From positions 35,171,119 to 35,235,118 of the forward strand of contig NW_022145609.1 of assembly GCF_000002235.5 (NCBI RefSeq): a stretch of DNA of 64,000 bases, read 5' to 3'. This document shows, one piece after another, positions 1-11,621 of the stretch (position 1 is its first letter; every line of letters starts with the position of its first letter). Source of the DNA: Strongylocentrotus purpuratus. Taxonomy: Eukaryota; Echinodermata; Echinoidea; Camarodonta; Strongylocentrotidae. The position numbers were made by a program, and so were the translations under genes. The notes under the pieces were generated by a model that had not been told where the DNA came from, did not search any database, and saw nothing but the letters and a program-made list of their open reading frames with translations.

Positions 1-470
1 AATCTATATCACAAAACATACTTTTATTTTGATGAAAAATATTTTGTCTCAAACTTTGTCCCAGTATTTCAAAATAAAGATTAATGCATGGTTAAACTTT
101 CATGCTCAATGAGAGTCTTAAATATAAAAAAAAATGAGTGAAGGAACAAATACCTATCCAAGCTTCCACATGGTAAACACTTCAAATTTACACACAGTAG
201 TAGTGATACAGGTAAAGCTAGAAAATCACCTTCAAACACAATACACTCTGCCTAGAGTCGTTGGGCCGATAACTTGTGCTTACACTTGAAACCCTAGAAT
301 GACTTTATAAGCTGGACATTGGTTATTGCCTGTACAATGGACGAAAGGAAATGGATGCTGTCGACTACGTGGGTGTCATCGAGAGGGCTTCTAACCCTAA
401 TTTGGTGTGCTCGTTATTTGTACTAGGGCAGTGATTTGATACCAGCTTCAATCAGGAGGAAAGAGGCATG
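1..470. other. Unique AT-rich sequence, nothing recognised
   Basis: I see no coding exon with supported splice sites and no recognisable repeat here. The sequence leads directly into the 53-bp tandem array. Confidence 0.5.
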
Positions 471-1795
471 TTCACATTGACAAGATTGTACCCTTCATCT
501 TATGTTCTTGGATTGAAAGACTGTTCACATTAACAAGATTGTACCCTTCATCTTATGTTCTTGGATTGAAATATTGTTCACATTGACAAGATTGTACCCT
601 TCATCTTATGTTCTTGGATTGAAATATTGTTCACATTGACAAGATTGTACCCTTCATCTTATGTTCTTGGATTGAAATATTGTTCACATTGACAAGATTG
701 TACCCTTCATCTTATGTTCTTGGATTGAAATATTGTTCACATTAACAAGATTGTACCCTTCATCTTATGTTCTTGGATTGAAATATTGTTCACATTGACA
801 AGATTGTACCCTTCATCTTATGTTCTTGGATTGAAATATTGTTCACATTGACAAGATTGTACCCTTCATCTTATGTTCTTGGATTTAAATATTGTTCACA
901 TTGACAAGATTGTACCCTTCATCTTATGTTCTTGGATTAAATATTGTTCACATTGACAAGATTGTACCCTTCATCTTATGTTCTTGGATTTAAATATTGT
1001 TCACATTGACAAGATTGTACCCTTCATCTTATGTTCTTGGTTTGAAATATTGTTCACCTTGACAAGATTGTACCCTTCATCTTATGTTCCTGGTTTGAAA
1101 TATTGTTCACCTTGACAAGATTGTACCCTTCATCTTATGTTCTTGGATTGAAATATTGTTCACATTGACAAGATTGTACCCTTCATCTTATGTTCTTGGA
1201 TTGAAATATTGTTCACATTGACAAGATTGTACCCTTCATCTTATGTTCTTGGATTGAAATATTGCTCACATTAACAAGATTGTACCCTTCATCTTATGTT
1301 CTTGGTTTGAAAGATTGTTCACATTGACAAGATTGTACCCTTCATCTTATGTTCTTGGTTTGAAAGATTGTTCACATTGACAAGATTGTACCCTTCATCT
1401 TATGTTCTTGGATTGAAATATTGTTCACATTGACAAGATTGTACCCTTCATCTTATGTTCTTGGTTTGAAAGATTGTTCACATTGACAAGATTGTACCCT
1501 TCATCTTATGTTCTTGGGTTGAAATATTGTTCACATTGACAAGATTGTACCCTTCATCTTATGTTCTTGGATTGAAATATTGTTCACATTGACAAGATTG
1601 TACCCTTCATCTTATGTTCTTGGATTGAAATATTGTTCACATTGACAAGATTGTACCCTTCATGTTATGTTCTTGGATTGAAATATTGTTCACATTGACA
1701 AGATTGTACCCTTCATGTTATATTCTTGGATTGAAATATTGTTCACATTGACAAGATTGAACCCTTCATCTTATGTTCTTGGGATTGAGATATTG
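471..1795. repeat. 53-bp minisatellite, about 25 copies
   Basis: A 53-bp unit starting TTCACATTGACAAGATTGTA and ending near GGATTGAAATATTG repeats head to tail about 25 times. Copies are almost identical. Recurrent variants are TTGACA/TTAACA, GGATTG/GGTTTG and ATATTG/AGATTG, plus one copy with a 1-base loss. The last copies (after about 1660) carry extra changes such as CATGTTAT, as expected at an array edge. No other copy of the unit was noticed in the window. No long reading frame crosses it. Confidence 0.97.
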
Positions 1796-2184
1796 CAAGT
1801 TTGCAAGTTTGATGAAACAGGACCCTGGAGGTGATCCTGGTTTTAAGTTATCAAAGATGTAGAGTTTGAGTTAGGACTGTGATTAGAGTTTCTTTTTCGG
1901 TTTAAGGTTGAGATTGGGGTTGGGATTAGGGTTAGATACTTGGTCTTGCATGATCCCGGAATGGAATTAGGAATATGATAAGAGTAAAGGAATAGATTCT
2001 GGGGCAATTGATGTCACTCTAGAGTTATCATAAAGAACCCTTTTAGCTCCCAGCAGATATACTTCCACATCTTGATTTGATAAATGTAATATCTAAATGG
2101 TGATAATGTCTCTCTTGAGGAATGGTGAGAATGTCCAATTAGAAGCCCATCATGCTTCACACACGTTGGACGAGCACATCCATA

Positions 2185-2538
2185 GGCCTGTCTTCATCAG
2201 CTCCAGATTGTCAAATAAGCTGCTATTTTAACTATCCCGATCGCAATCTTCATCAGCCCGCAGTTGCAATTAGCGGAATATTGGCTCTAGATGATCATCC
2301 CAAGATATCTTGGGCTAGTTTTCAAAATATCCTGCTATTTGTCCGGTGCGTCTTCACCAGGCCGAAGACTCGCACTATGCGCGAACGCTGAGCAAAACAT
2401 CAAACTAATTTCTTGTTCTCGAGTTTCAAGTTTCCAGGTCGAGTCTCGAGCTGATGAAGACGGAATTTGTAACTTCAGGCTTATTTCCCAAATCGGAAAT
2501 AGCGGGCTATTTGGCAATCTCTAGCTGATGAAGACATA
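2185..2538. mobile_element. Fold-back TIR element, family F, copy 1
   Basis: The left end reads AGGCCTGTCTTCATCAGCTC and the right end is its approximate inverse (AGCTGATGAAGACAT). Internally the GTCTTCAYCAG motif recurs, together with CAAATAGC/GCTATTT blocks and a GATATCTTGGG motif. The same ends and inner modules recur in five other places in this window (near 8.4, 24.9, 29.3, 32.1 and 38.6 kb). This indicates a non-autonomous DNA transposon family. No transposase is seen. Short frames inside are by-products of the repeat. Confidence 0.85.
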
Positions 2539-2767
2539 CTTCATGTGCCATCAGTGGAGAAAACATGATTCATTGATTAACAACTGCACATGGGGTGCCT
2601 GTAGAAGGTGATAAGACTAGAGCTATGTATCGTCAATGACAGGACAGCGGGATTCTTCCTGGCTTTATATCAATGTGCAATTACTGTAGAGACAAGATTA
2701 ATGGACTTATCAATCAACACAGTCTGCTGGTATCTAGCTCTAAGTGCAAATACTGGTAAGAGCAAGA

Positions 2768-3157
2768 TTAAAGATAAACTTTAGTTCTGGTAATGCGATT
2801 GCATCTTGAAAGAAAAGGTGTGGAATGGATCAGAAAAGTTGATCATATAGCATGTAAGTAATGGTGTGTAATGCAAGGTTCTGGAGTCATCAAAATCATC
2901 ATAAATTTGGCAGAGTCTTGGTAAAGTAACAATAACTTACACAGAAAGATGTATATGGGACAACACACATGGTGTGGGGGTAGTACTACCCTGATTTCCT
3001 TATCTTTCTATGCTCATTACTCAGCCAGTATACATTTTCTCCAAAATTGTTTGGCACATGACATTTATTTGTAATCTTGAACATTCAGTGTAAGTTTCGT
3101 TAGATTCTGTGAGAATTAATTTTCTTTTTTTACCAGAACTCAAGTTTATCTTTAATT
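2768..3157. mobile_element. TIR element, family A, copy 1
   Basis: The ends are inverted repeats of about 27 bp: TTAAAGATAAACTTTAGTTC on the left, and TACCAGAACTCAAGTTTATC followed by TTTAA on the right. The roughly 390-bp body has no coding capacity. Its left half contains GCGATTGCATCTTGAAA and its middle contains AGAAAGATGTATATGGGAC, both shared with the copies near 5.8, 7.7, 19.1 and 22.6 kb. The TTAA/TA flank fits a MITE, but I do not assign a superfamily. Confidence 0.88.
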
Positions 3158-5842
3158 GACTCAACAACTGTAGACTGGATGAGGACATATATGTGCTATT
3201 ACTGGAGAAGACAAGAGTAATTGATGTGACAACTGCTCTTACAGCTGATTTACAGTGATCCTAATGCTACAAAGATAAAACATAAATAATCCCTTGTACC
3301 ACATTGTATTCATGATGGATAGATATACCAATGGCTTGATGAGTAGTTAACTGTTTCCGGTGGAAGATTAATCCAAAGGGGTGTTATAGAACTAATCAAG
3401 ACTTGAAAATAGTAAATTTACAAAGTAGTCCTTTTATCAATTGGAGCACATTAGTAAAAAGTACGATTGAGGCAAACCAGCGACTATGCAGAGAGACACA
3501 GAAAGCAACCAAAGTGTTAAAGATTGTGATGTGAGAAGATGAATGAAAACAAATAAGAGAGAGAGAGAGAGAGATAGGTGTAGAAAGGAGAATACTGGGG
3601 GTGCAAAACATTGAATGAGAAATCAATAATTACATTGTATTAGAAAGTGAAGTTTGCAACATATTTGTATGATCAAGGATGACCTCTATAAACCAACGAC
3701 GCATTACCAATAGGTCAGACATGAATGCATGTGAGGCACTCCAGTGATAGGTGAGAAAGACAGGAACCATTTCACCGTGAACTTTCTGCCTTTGGGGATA
3801 CACAGCCTTATGAGAAGACAGTGTAAACCCAGTCTCCTGTAACCCTAGGCTTGGTAAAGGTCTAGTTCCCCCAGACGCGAGGCCGCCACGATCTCTTATT
3901 GCATCTCTATCCAAACTGTTTGAATGCTTGCTTGTATTCACATGGGTATTTATCAAGATGAGCACAGCACTAGCTCTACAACAATCTTCCACTTTAGAAG
4001 ATCTTCTTACAATCTTCTTACAGGGCTCTACAGACTAGTTAACCAATTTTCTTCAATTTTCATCCTTCCTCTTCCCCATTATTTTGGAGTTTGTCTTCAT
4101 TTGCCGGTGGGGGTGGGGGTAATAAGATGACTCAATGTTTGCTATTAAATGTTGAACCTTATTCACAAATGATCACATTTTGAGCCACATGAGAACAGTC
4201 TGCTTACGCTTACAGCATTCAATTCTATTTAGTTTATTTTGTGTAGTACATGAGCTTGTTCACCAGTTAGAACCGAGATAAAAAGTATTTTAATATTGAA
4301 TTCTACATTTACAGGTTGAATTTCAAGGACTTGAGGTCTCCAATCATTACATTAAACCACTCAGCTCTTTGGGAAAAGGACTTTCATTAGCCATTTAGCC
4401 AATAAACATTTCTGAGCCAAGAGTATTCCTGTTTGACTTCAAGAGAGTAGGAGTGAACAGTAGTAGCAGGTAAATGTAAACTTTAAATTGCAGATGCTGA
4501 CATTAAAAGGCCCTTAACCTTGACTCCCAAGTCCCTGTAGAAATCTGAAATCGATTCAAAGACCTTCACCAAACCATCCTATCAAACCAAAGAAAGAAGG
4601 AAAATTGACCTGAAACGAGAGGAATAAAAAACACCTCCTGATTTTGCCCTTGGCCATGACCAGATCGAGTCACCATCTATTCTTGGGGCTTTACTTTCAT
4701 GAAACTTCAAAATAACACCATGCACTGCGTCACTGCTAACTAAACGCAACCAACGACTGACTCTGAGGGCATTCGGAATCAAAGCCGCCTCAATGTCGGT
4801 GTAATTCTTGTAATTAATACCAAAGGTGAAGAAGGCATTCGTAATGGATAACATTGCATTTCTTGAGATGATTGCAAGAGACAGGGGAGGGGGTACAAGC
4901 TTGTGCACATGACTGGACCTGAGATCCTGACTCCATCTCTCCCTCCCAGTGGAGGAAGGGTAGAATAATATTTGTCTCAATACTCATGCCATGACTTGAA
5001 TGAGACGTCATAACATCTCATGCCAAATAAAGCATTCCCAATATGGATGAGAGGAAACAGTTATCTCAGATGAATGCATAGAGCTAGGATGCTAAACCAA
5101 CAACTGAATCCACTCATTTTCATTGAACCATATCAATTCGAAGGATATATTTTCATGAAGCCCGTGATCATTTTGACAGTGAACAACATAAGTTTGTGCA
5201 ATGATTATAATCATTGACTGTTTGAAGCCACGCAGAAGACCATTAAATCTGTTAAAGTATAGCAATAAATGCCCTTCTGACTCAAATCAGAAGTTATGCA
5301 TTTTAATATTTGTATTTCCATCTTGTTTTTTAAGGGTATTTAAGAAACTTTTTATGTAAATTTTATTATCTTAGGGAATAACCTTGATAGGCCATTGACC
5401 TCTGTTTTTCTCCACCACATTATGATTTCAATTGCAGATGTTTCATTATAACGTTTATTATTGTATATATGCATATAAATTATAATTGTGCTTTTTTTAA
5501 TCAGATGTGGAAATATAACATGAACTTGAACTTGAGCATCACTTGGTTTACATTGTGTATGGCTACAATTTTGCCAGAAATAAGCCATTGACGCATGCCA
5601 TATCATTTCTGCCTATTGAAATCAATATCTTGCTTGAAGCATACCGGTGGATGATCAGGTGATTGAAATAGATACTCTACCTGCAGCCCATTTCAATGCT
5701 TCAAGAGGCTTCCATTATAAAGATGTATTGTATGTACAAAAGGCCTGATAATATTAAAGTGGACATTTACTGCTCATTCTATACATATTTATATATTTCA
5801 AAAATATATATGCCTTTTGTATGGAGCCACATAACTCTGTGG
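3158..5842. other. Mostly unique sequence with two unsupported minus-strand frames
   Basis: This stretch holds a short (GA)n run near 3558-3576 and two minus-strand open frames, 3630-3992 (120 codons) and 4582-4980 (132 codons). Neither frame shows clear third-position bias or a recognisable domain. Both are within what chance allows in 64 kb, so I do not call them genes. They could be checked by conservation in related species. Confidence 0.4.
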
Positions 5843-6237
5843 TTAAAGATAAGTAAAGTTCTGGTCATGCGATTGCATTGTGAAAAGATTGCATTGTGAA
5901 AAGGTTGATCAGAAAAGGTTGATCATCTAGCATAAAAGTATTGGTGTGTACTGCAAGGTTCTGAAATCATTGAAATGATGAGAAATTGGCCCAGTCTTGT
6001 AAAGTAACAAGCACTGTACACAGAAAGATGTATATGGGACTACACAAACATGTGGCATAAAAATCAGGCCTCATTTTTAAGTAGCTACTTGTCATATCTA
6101 AAATAAGAAGGCATTTGAAGAGCCATCCTTTTCCGATGACATTTTTTACTGTGATGTTCTTCCACACTTGCATAATAACAATGATAATGCTCACAAATTA
6201 TGTGTTTCCTCTCCCCAGAACTCACAACTCTCTTTAA
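5843..6237. mobile_element. TIR element, family A, copy 2
   Basis: It starts TTAAAGATAAGTAAAGTTCT and ends CCAGAACTCACAACTCTCTT plus TAA. The left half matches copy 1 (GCGATTGCATTGTGAAAA, AGAAAGATGTATATGGGAC). The right half instead matches, in inverse orientation, the left half of the copy at 7654 (ATTATGCAAGTGTGGAAGAA when reversed). So this copy is a mosaic of two half-types. A short GATTGCATTGTGAAAA duplication lies near its left end. Confidence 0.85.
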
Positions 6238-6773
6238 GAATATGATTTAAATTCCCTGTGGCTTCCAACATAGATGGTTTATTTTTTTGTTTGTTTTGGT
6301 CTTTTTTCTTTGATGCATTATTTTTCATTCAGTAAAATTTATGACAGGCAATTATTTCTGGAATACTGTACTGAGTACATGCTAATAAGAATATCACGCT
6401 TTCAATGCAGATGGAAAAACAATATGCCTGCTGGGAGCCAGATGGGAACTACCTCATAACATCCTAAGGCTCTCAGTAGAATTACTATGCCTTTCTAGAA
6501 AGAAGAAAAATCCTCTCATGTTATTATGATAATTTACAAAACAATATATCAACTAAAAACAATCACAAGTTCTATCTAACACAGTAAAATTAAGAAATGT
6601 TGATACATCACTGGAGAAGACTTATCATTGAAAGACAATATCATTATCATGATATGAAAACCACATCCATGTGTGTGTGAATTCAGCATTGCCATGACTA
6701 GACTTGGAGGTGTTGTATCTTTGCAATGTAATATGAGTGATGATTTAAGATTGCAGATGGTGGAGAGTGAAAA

Positions 6774-6776
<3 letters not shown>

Positions 6777-6804
<28 letters not shown>
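6777..6804 (+). repeat. Poly-G run of about 28 bases
   Basis: An uninterrupted G homopolymer of about 28 bases follows AAAGGA. It is a G-quadruplex-forming tract on the plus strand. Its exact length is likely to be unreliable in an assembly. Confidence 0.9.
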
Positions 6805-6808
<4 letters not shown>

Positions 6809-6945
6809 CTTACTATTTGATTAATATTGTTCAGTTAGAATTCTATAGAAGTAAATGATATGAATTTTAATTAAATTGTATAAAAGCAGAAGAAAAATTG
6901 GGAAATATAGAAAATAAGGAACAATTGGGGATACTAGTGACAGTG

Positions 6946-7110
6946 TGAGAGAGAGAAAGGGGAGGAGAGAAAGGGAGAGAGAGAGAGAGAGAGAGAGAGA
7001 AAAGAAAAGACACTAATTATAATAATGAGAGTGAGAATTCATAAATTTTGAGAAAGAAAAATTAGAACTAAAGGAAGGTAAAGGGGGGGGGGGGAAGGGG
7101 GGGGGGGTGG
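6946..7110 (+). repeat. Purine-rich low complexity: GA repeat and G runs
   Basis: (GA)n lies at about 6946-7003, followed after a short gap by two G runs at 7083-7107 broken by AA. All purines are on the plus strand. Confidence 0.85.
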
Positions 7111-7653
7111 AGAGGAAAATAAGAAGGCAATATAAAACTTCAAAAATTGGCAAAGCCATAAAATATAGTTCCTGAGGGATACTTATAAAGCCTTCCATGG
7201 CCAAAACATATGTATGCGTACTGTATAGGGCCCTAGGTAATATCTCCCTCATAAGTCATATTCCTACATTTCCAGATGATTTCTGGACAGCTAATTTCAT
7301 CTCTCTTCATCCTACAATAATCATTAATAACAAAACAAATTGCAACATCAGGCAGCGCTATGATATATTGGTAATAACCCAAAGAATTACAACTCATTAA
7401 AATTAATCAAGATCGACATTCAATTTTTCTCTGTTAAACACACTTTTGATTAAGATGAGAAAATATCAAACTTGATGGCCATAGTCTCTCTACATCCATC
7501 ATTTTATAATCATTCAATTTGGTTCTCCAAACAGAATGAAAATGAATGAGTTTCTGTAGGTAATGGATCCATCAGTGTTAGGTTAAACATGACAGGCAAT
7601 GATGACACTAGATTTGAGAGTTGCTACTTTTTGAGATGGGTAAGCTTTAGGCT

Positions 7654-8046
7654 TTAAAGAGAAGGTTGAGTTCTGGGAAGAGGTGAAAAATAATTTGTGA
7701 GCATTACTCATTCTTATTATGCAAGTGTGGAAGAACATCAGATAAGACATGTTCCCTGAAAAGTATGGCTCTTCAAATGCCTTCATATTCTAAATATGCA
7801 TGTAACATTGTAAAAATCGGGGCCGGCTTTTTACGCCACGTGTTCGTGTAGTCCCATATACATCTTTCTATGTACGGTGTTTGTAACTTTACCAAGACTT
7901 GGCCAAATTTCTTATCATTTTGATGATTCCAGAACCTTGCAATACACACAAATTCTTATAGGCTAGATGATCAACCTTTTCTGGTCGGTTCCACACCGTT
8001 TTTTTCACAATGCAATCGCATGACCCGAACTCAACTTCATCTTTAA
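7654..8046. mobile_element. TIR element, family A, copy 3
   Basis: The left end is TTAAAGAGAAGGTTGAGTTC and the right end is GACCCGAACTCAACTTCATC plus TTTAA. The right half, read inversely, has the conserved TGCGATTGCATTGTGAA and GATGTATATGGGAC modules. The left half matches the right half of copy 2. It is therefore the inverse orientation of the copy 2 subtype. Confidence 0.87.
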
Positions 8047-8192
8047 TACTTATTTATGAAACTAACCACACAATTAAAAAGTTTGTTACAGGATGAAATT
8101 ATAGGTTATTTAGTCATACACTTTTTAAACACACTCCTGCAGAGCTCGACACTAGGTGCCAAGGACTAATGGGTGCCCAATTTCTAGTTTGA

Positions 8193-8214
8193 CCCCCCCC
8201 CCCCCCCCCCCCCC
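8193..8214 (+). repeat. Poly-C run of about 22 bases
   Basis: This is a C homopolymer, with G on the minus strand, between TTTGA and ATGTAAAC. It accounts for the poly-glycine stretch seen when the minus strand is translated. Confidence 0.9.
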
Positions 8215-8391
8215 ATGTAAACATTGTAACATAGGCCGGGCCTTTGGATACAGACAATTTGTTTAGCCGGACCCCTTTCCAAAGGTCAGCATGCAGCCCT
8301 GCCTTCAGGCTCCTAATAGATATCAGTTTCCTAAAAGGACTACGCAATCTATTCCCCACCCTCTCCCCCACCCAGCCTCTCCATCTCTTTG

Positions 8392-8733
8392 GGCCTGTTT
8401 TCATCAGCTCGAGCTGGCCAAATAGCCCACTATTTCTGATTCGGGAAATTAGCCTGATCACAAAATAGCAGGTTATTTGGCAGGTGAAGACACAAATAGC
8501 GGGCTATTTGCTCAGGAAATCTTCCCAAGATATCTTGGGCTAGTTTGCAAAATAGCCTGCTATTTGTGGGTCCGTCTTCACCAGCCCGAAGACTCACACT
8601 ATGCGGGAACACTGCCAAATTTCTTGAGCTCGAGCTTTAAGCTGATATAGGCCCGATTTGTAACTTCCGGCTAATTTCCCGGATCACAAAATAGCGGGTT
8701 ATTTGGCCAACTGGAGCTGATGAAGACAGGCCT
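8392..8733. mobile_element. Fold-back TIR element, family F, copy 2
   Basis: It starts GGCCTGTTTTCATCAGCTCG and ends AGCTGATGAAGACAGGCCT. It carries the family-F internal blocks (GATATCTTGGGCTAG, CGTCTTCACCAGCCCGAAG, and several CAAATAGC/GCTATTT pairs). It has no coding capacity. Confidence 0.87.
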
Positions 8734-8751
8734 TTTCTCTCTCACCTACAG

Positions 8752-8814
8752 GATAATCTATTAGCGAGTCAATCTAGTCATATTCTTGGACTCTTTTTTA
8801 TGCTTACTGTGGAG
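8752..8814 (+). other. Candidate 63-nt exon, plus strand
   Basis: A pyrimidine tract ending CTCTCTCACCTACAG is followed by 63 nt and then by GGAG|GTGAGTGA, a consensus donor. Only one of the three frames is open through the 63 nt, in phase 0 at both ends. It reads DNLLASQSSHILGLFFMLTV plus one residue. It begins 18 bases after family-F copy 2. T-rich sequence naturally gives hydrophobic residues, so the membrane-like peptide is weak evidence. No partner exon was found on this strand. Confidence 0.25.
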
Positions 8815-9046
8815 GTGAGTGAAACCTGAGACAATTTCATTAATGGAAACTTTTTATCGCTGCAACTTGCCACCGGCAGGCGAGCCAGGCCACTATATTA
8901 TGCGTTCTGTTTTGATTTTGATGGATAAGAAACTTGCATGCTGAAAACCCATGTAAACAGCTTACGACCATCTAAAATGAAAAGCCTGCATAAATGTATT
9001 TTGAGAAACAAACAGCAGTATCTGCTCATCAACTCACTATATCATA

Positions 9047-9165
9047 AGAGTTTAATGCCTTTCTGGCTCCATGCAAACAGACTATTTGATCTGTTCAGAG
9101 CTATAAGAACATTAACTCTGTTTAAGTATACAAGTTAAAGCCCTTCTGGCTCTCAGCAGATGATT
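9047..9165. repeat. Family-B hairpin fragments
   Basis: Two right-arm-like segments of a small repeat occur here: ATGCCTTTCTGGCTCCATGC and GCCCTTCTGGCTCTCAGCAG. The same GAGCCAGAAGGGC / GCCCTTCTGGCTC pair forms short imperfect hairpins at several other places in the window. Confidence 0.6.
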
Positions 9166-9299
9166 TCATGTATGACATCACAATCAACTCTGCCTTTTAG
9201 TTCCCTAGTCTTGCTTCTAATCAATACGCAGGGCAAACCATACGGTAATGCTTTGCTTTCTAGAGGACGCATGAGGAGAAGAGTGCAGCTTTGAGTGGG

Positions 9300-9580
9300 T
9301 GTATGCATAGAGTAAGATGGGAGGGGAGAGAGGAGGAGGAAAAGAGAGGAAACAAGAGAGGGAGGGGTGAGAGAGAGGAGAGAGGAGAGAGAGAGAGGGG
9401 AGGAGGGGAGGAGGGGGAAAAGGGAGGAAACAAGAGAGGGAGGGTGAGAGAGAGAAAGAGAGAGAGAGAGAGAGGGGAGGAGGGGAAAAAGGGAGGAAAC
9501 AAGAGAGGGAGGGATGAGAGAGAGAGGGAGAGAGAGAGAGAGAGGGGGAGAGGGGGAGGGGGAGGATCGAGAGGGGGAGG

Positions 9581-9632
<52 letters not shown>

Positions 9633-9640
9633 TGAAAGAA
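9300..9640 (+). repeat. Polypurine GA/GGA array
   Basis: About 340 bases are almost pure A and G on the plus strand, with repeating blocks such as GGGAGGAAACAAGAGAGGGA and a terminal (GA)n. It is able to form triplex structures. The open frame across it is a low-complexity by-product. Confidence 0.92.
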
Positions 9641-11603
9641 AGAGTAGTGACGAGATGAGATAAGTATTACAATATATATATATTTTTTAAAGCCATTTAA
9701 CAGAATATCAAAAGGATATTTTAAGATTAGGTAAATTAAGGTCTTTAGACACTAACAATTTTGCAGCAGAATTGAAGAAGACGGAAAGGAAAAAGAATGA
9801 GCAGAATAGAGAGATAAATACACTCAGATGCCAAGTTACAGCAAGCAAGACTAATAGGCAATACTATTACAGCATCTGAAAACAAGCGATGCATAAATGG
9901 CACGTAGCCAAATCTATCAGTTGGTTACCATCTAACTAAGATAGCTCAATTTAATTCTCCACACACTTGAAAGAAAAAAGTCGCTTGTTCCTTTAGGCGA
10001 CAAACGCAATGCTCTCAATCCTTCTCTTGGAAAGGCTGACTTTCTTATTGATCAAATTCACTGCACAATTAATGCCGCCAAGAGCATGGTCATTTTGTCC
10101 ATTAAGGTTGTAATACTGTACGATAGATAGGCTACATACTTGTGAATGCAAAGATATCATGTCCTCCTGTTAGAGGGCCTGCCTGTCATTCAGTGTAACT
10201 ACTGACTGACAGAATCAATCAACTTTCATACAGCTCTCTTGGAAGACAGTAATTCAATGTACGTAGCAACAACAAAGCAAACAAAATATATATGTATAAC
10301 ACAAGGAAAACAAAACAAAACAAAACAAAAATCAACAAAACATTCTCATACACATATAAGAAATAAATATAAGGACAAAATTGGAAAGGAAAACAGACAC
10401 TAAACTTTGAGTTCAAAGGTCATTCTTTCCTTACAAATGGCTAGAGGATGCTGGAATTTCACAGACCAATATATCAATTTGGTCTCTACTTATTCAAGAC
10501 AAATTGATACATTGAAAATACAAAAACAATACAGTATGGCTTGACCTGCCTCAAGAACATTTGGGTAATGCCGGTAGTATGGCTGAAAGACTGTTTTCAA
10601 TCAAGGAAAATGCAAATAGCTCAGTTATATTCTTGCAATATTGTTGCCAATCAGTCTACCTGAAAAGGCGTGTATAAATTACATGTTTGTGCTTTGGCTA
10701 TACTGCCTGAAGATATAAAAACCACATTTTCATAACAGACAGAGAGTTTAAAAGATATTACGATACAAGTTTGTTTACAATAAATATAAGCTTTAAAGTG
10801 TGATTCTTAATGATTTTATCATTATCAAATGCAATGTTGACTAGAGGCAAGATGAATGAGGCAATTTCAATACCGGTAACTTTAATATTTTTAATCTAAT
10901 CAAGAAAAACTGGCATTCCAGTGTATTGGACATACCAGGTTCTTTTCTCTTACAGTGTATGCCAATGTAAATCCATTTCATCTACATTTTGTAATTTTAC
11001 AATATGATAATGAACGTTTGTCTTCTGGGAGCCAGAACTGGACAAATATTTGCCTTTACTCGAACCATGAGTGATCCTACTTAAGACAAGTCATATCATC
11101 ACAACTCATCATTATCCTTTTAGAAACAAACACACTTCATGTTGAATCCTTCTGTTTATAAATATGACTTGTGTCACATTCTTGATTATAAGGTCTATTG
11201 AGAGGAAGAAGGGCATTGACTTATTAAACGGATCAGCCCTTTCCAAGCAGTTTCAAACTTTGTCTTTCAATTTTATCCAAAATGGGGAAAAATTATTGTT
11301 CCCATCTGATTAATGTACTATTTGTGATTCAAGTTAGGTCTAAAAATTTAATACATTATATTTGGAATATTCTAGGCTTTTTAACCCAATTTAATATAAC
11401 TTTATTGGCAAAAATCATTCTTTAAAGCTAAATATCTTACATCCTAGGCTTCCAATATCATGGTTTCTAATAAGAAATGTATTAATACAAACTCTACCTA
11501 ACACGGTCTCTGTTCAAATAAAAAGAGACTCTGACCACCCCCCCCCCCCATCCCTCCTCACCACGCAAACACAACAATTAATATTCAAAGCACAAGTACT
11601 TAC
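9641..11603. other. Unique AT-rich sequence
   Basis: I find no exon, TIR pair or tandem array here apart from small A-rich runs. A short plus-strand acceptor-like motif (TTCTTTTCTCTTACAG near 10945) has no convincing donor after it. Confidence 0.45.
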
Positions 11604-11621
11604 ATCCCTCTGTATGCACGT
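11604..11621 (-). other. Candidate 18-nt microexon
   Basis: On the minus strand, CACTAACATTTGGCCCTTGG followed by CTCAG gives a branch-point-like ACTAAC and an acceptor. After 18 nt (ACGTGCATACAGAGGGAT) comes GTAAGTAC, a good donor core. Eighteen is divisible by three, as is usual for neuronal microexons. The base before the donor is T rather than G, which weakens it. It lies downstream (in minus-strand sense) of the coding frame at 12835-13158, so it would belong to a different transcript or gene part. Confidence 0.25.

Noticed and set aside
1919-1936. Telomere-like GGGATTAGGGTTAG
   Set aside because: Fewer than two TTAGGG units; too short to indicate an interstitial telomere.
3630-4980. 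Two minus-strand frames of 120 and 132 codons
   Set aside because: No recognisable domain, no clear codon bias and no good splice context. About this length is expected by chance in a few places.
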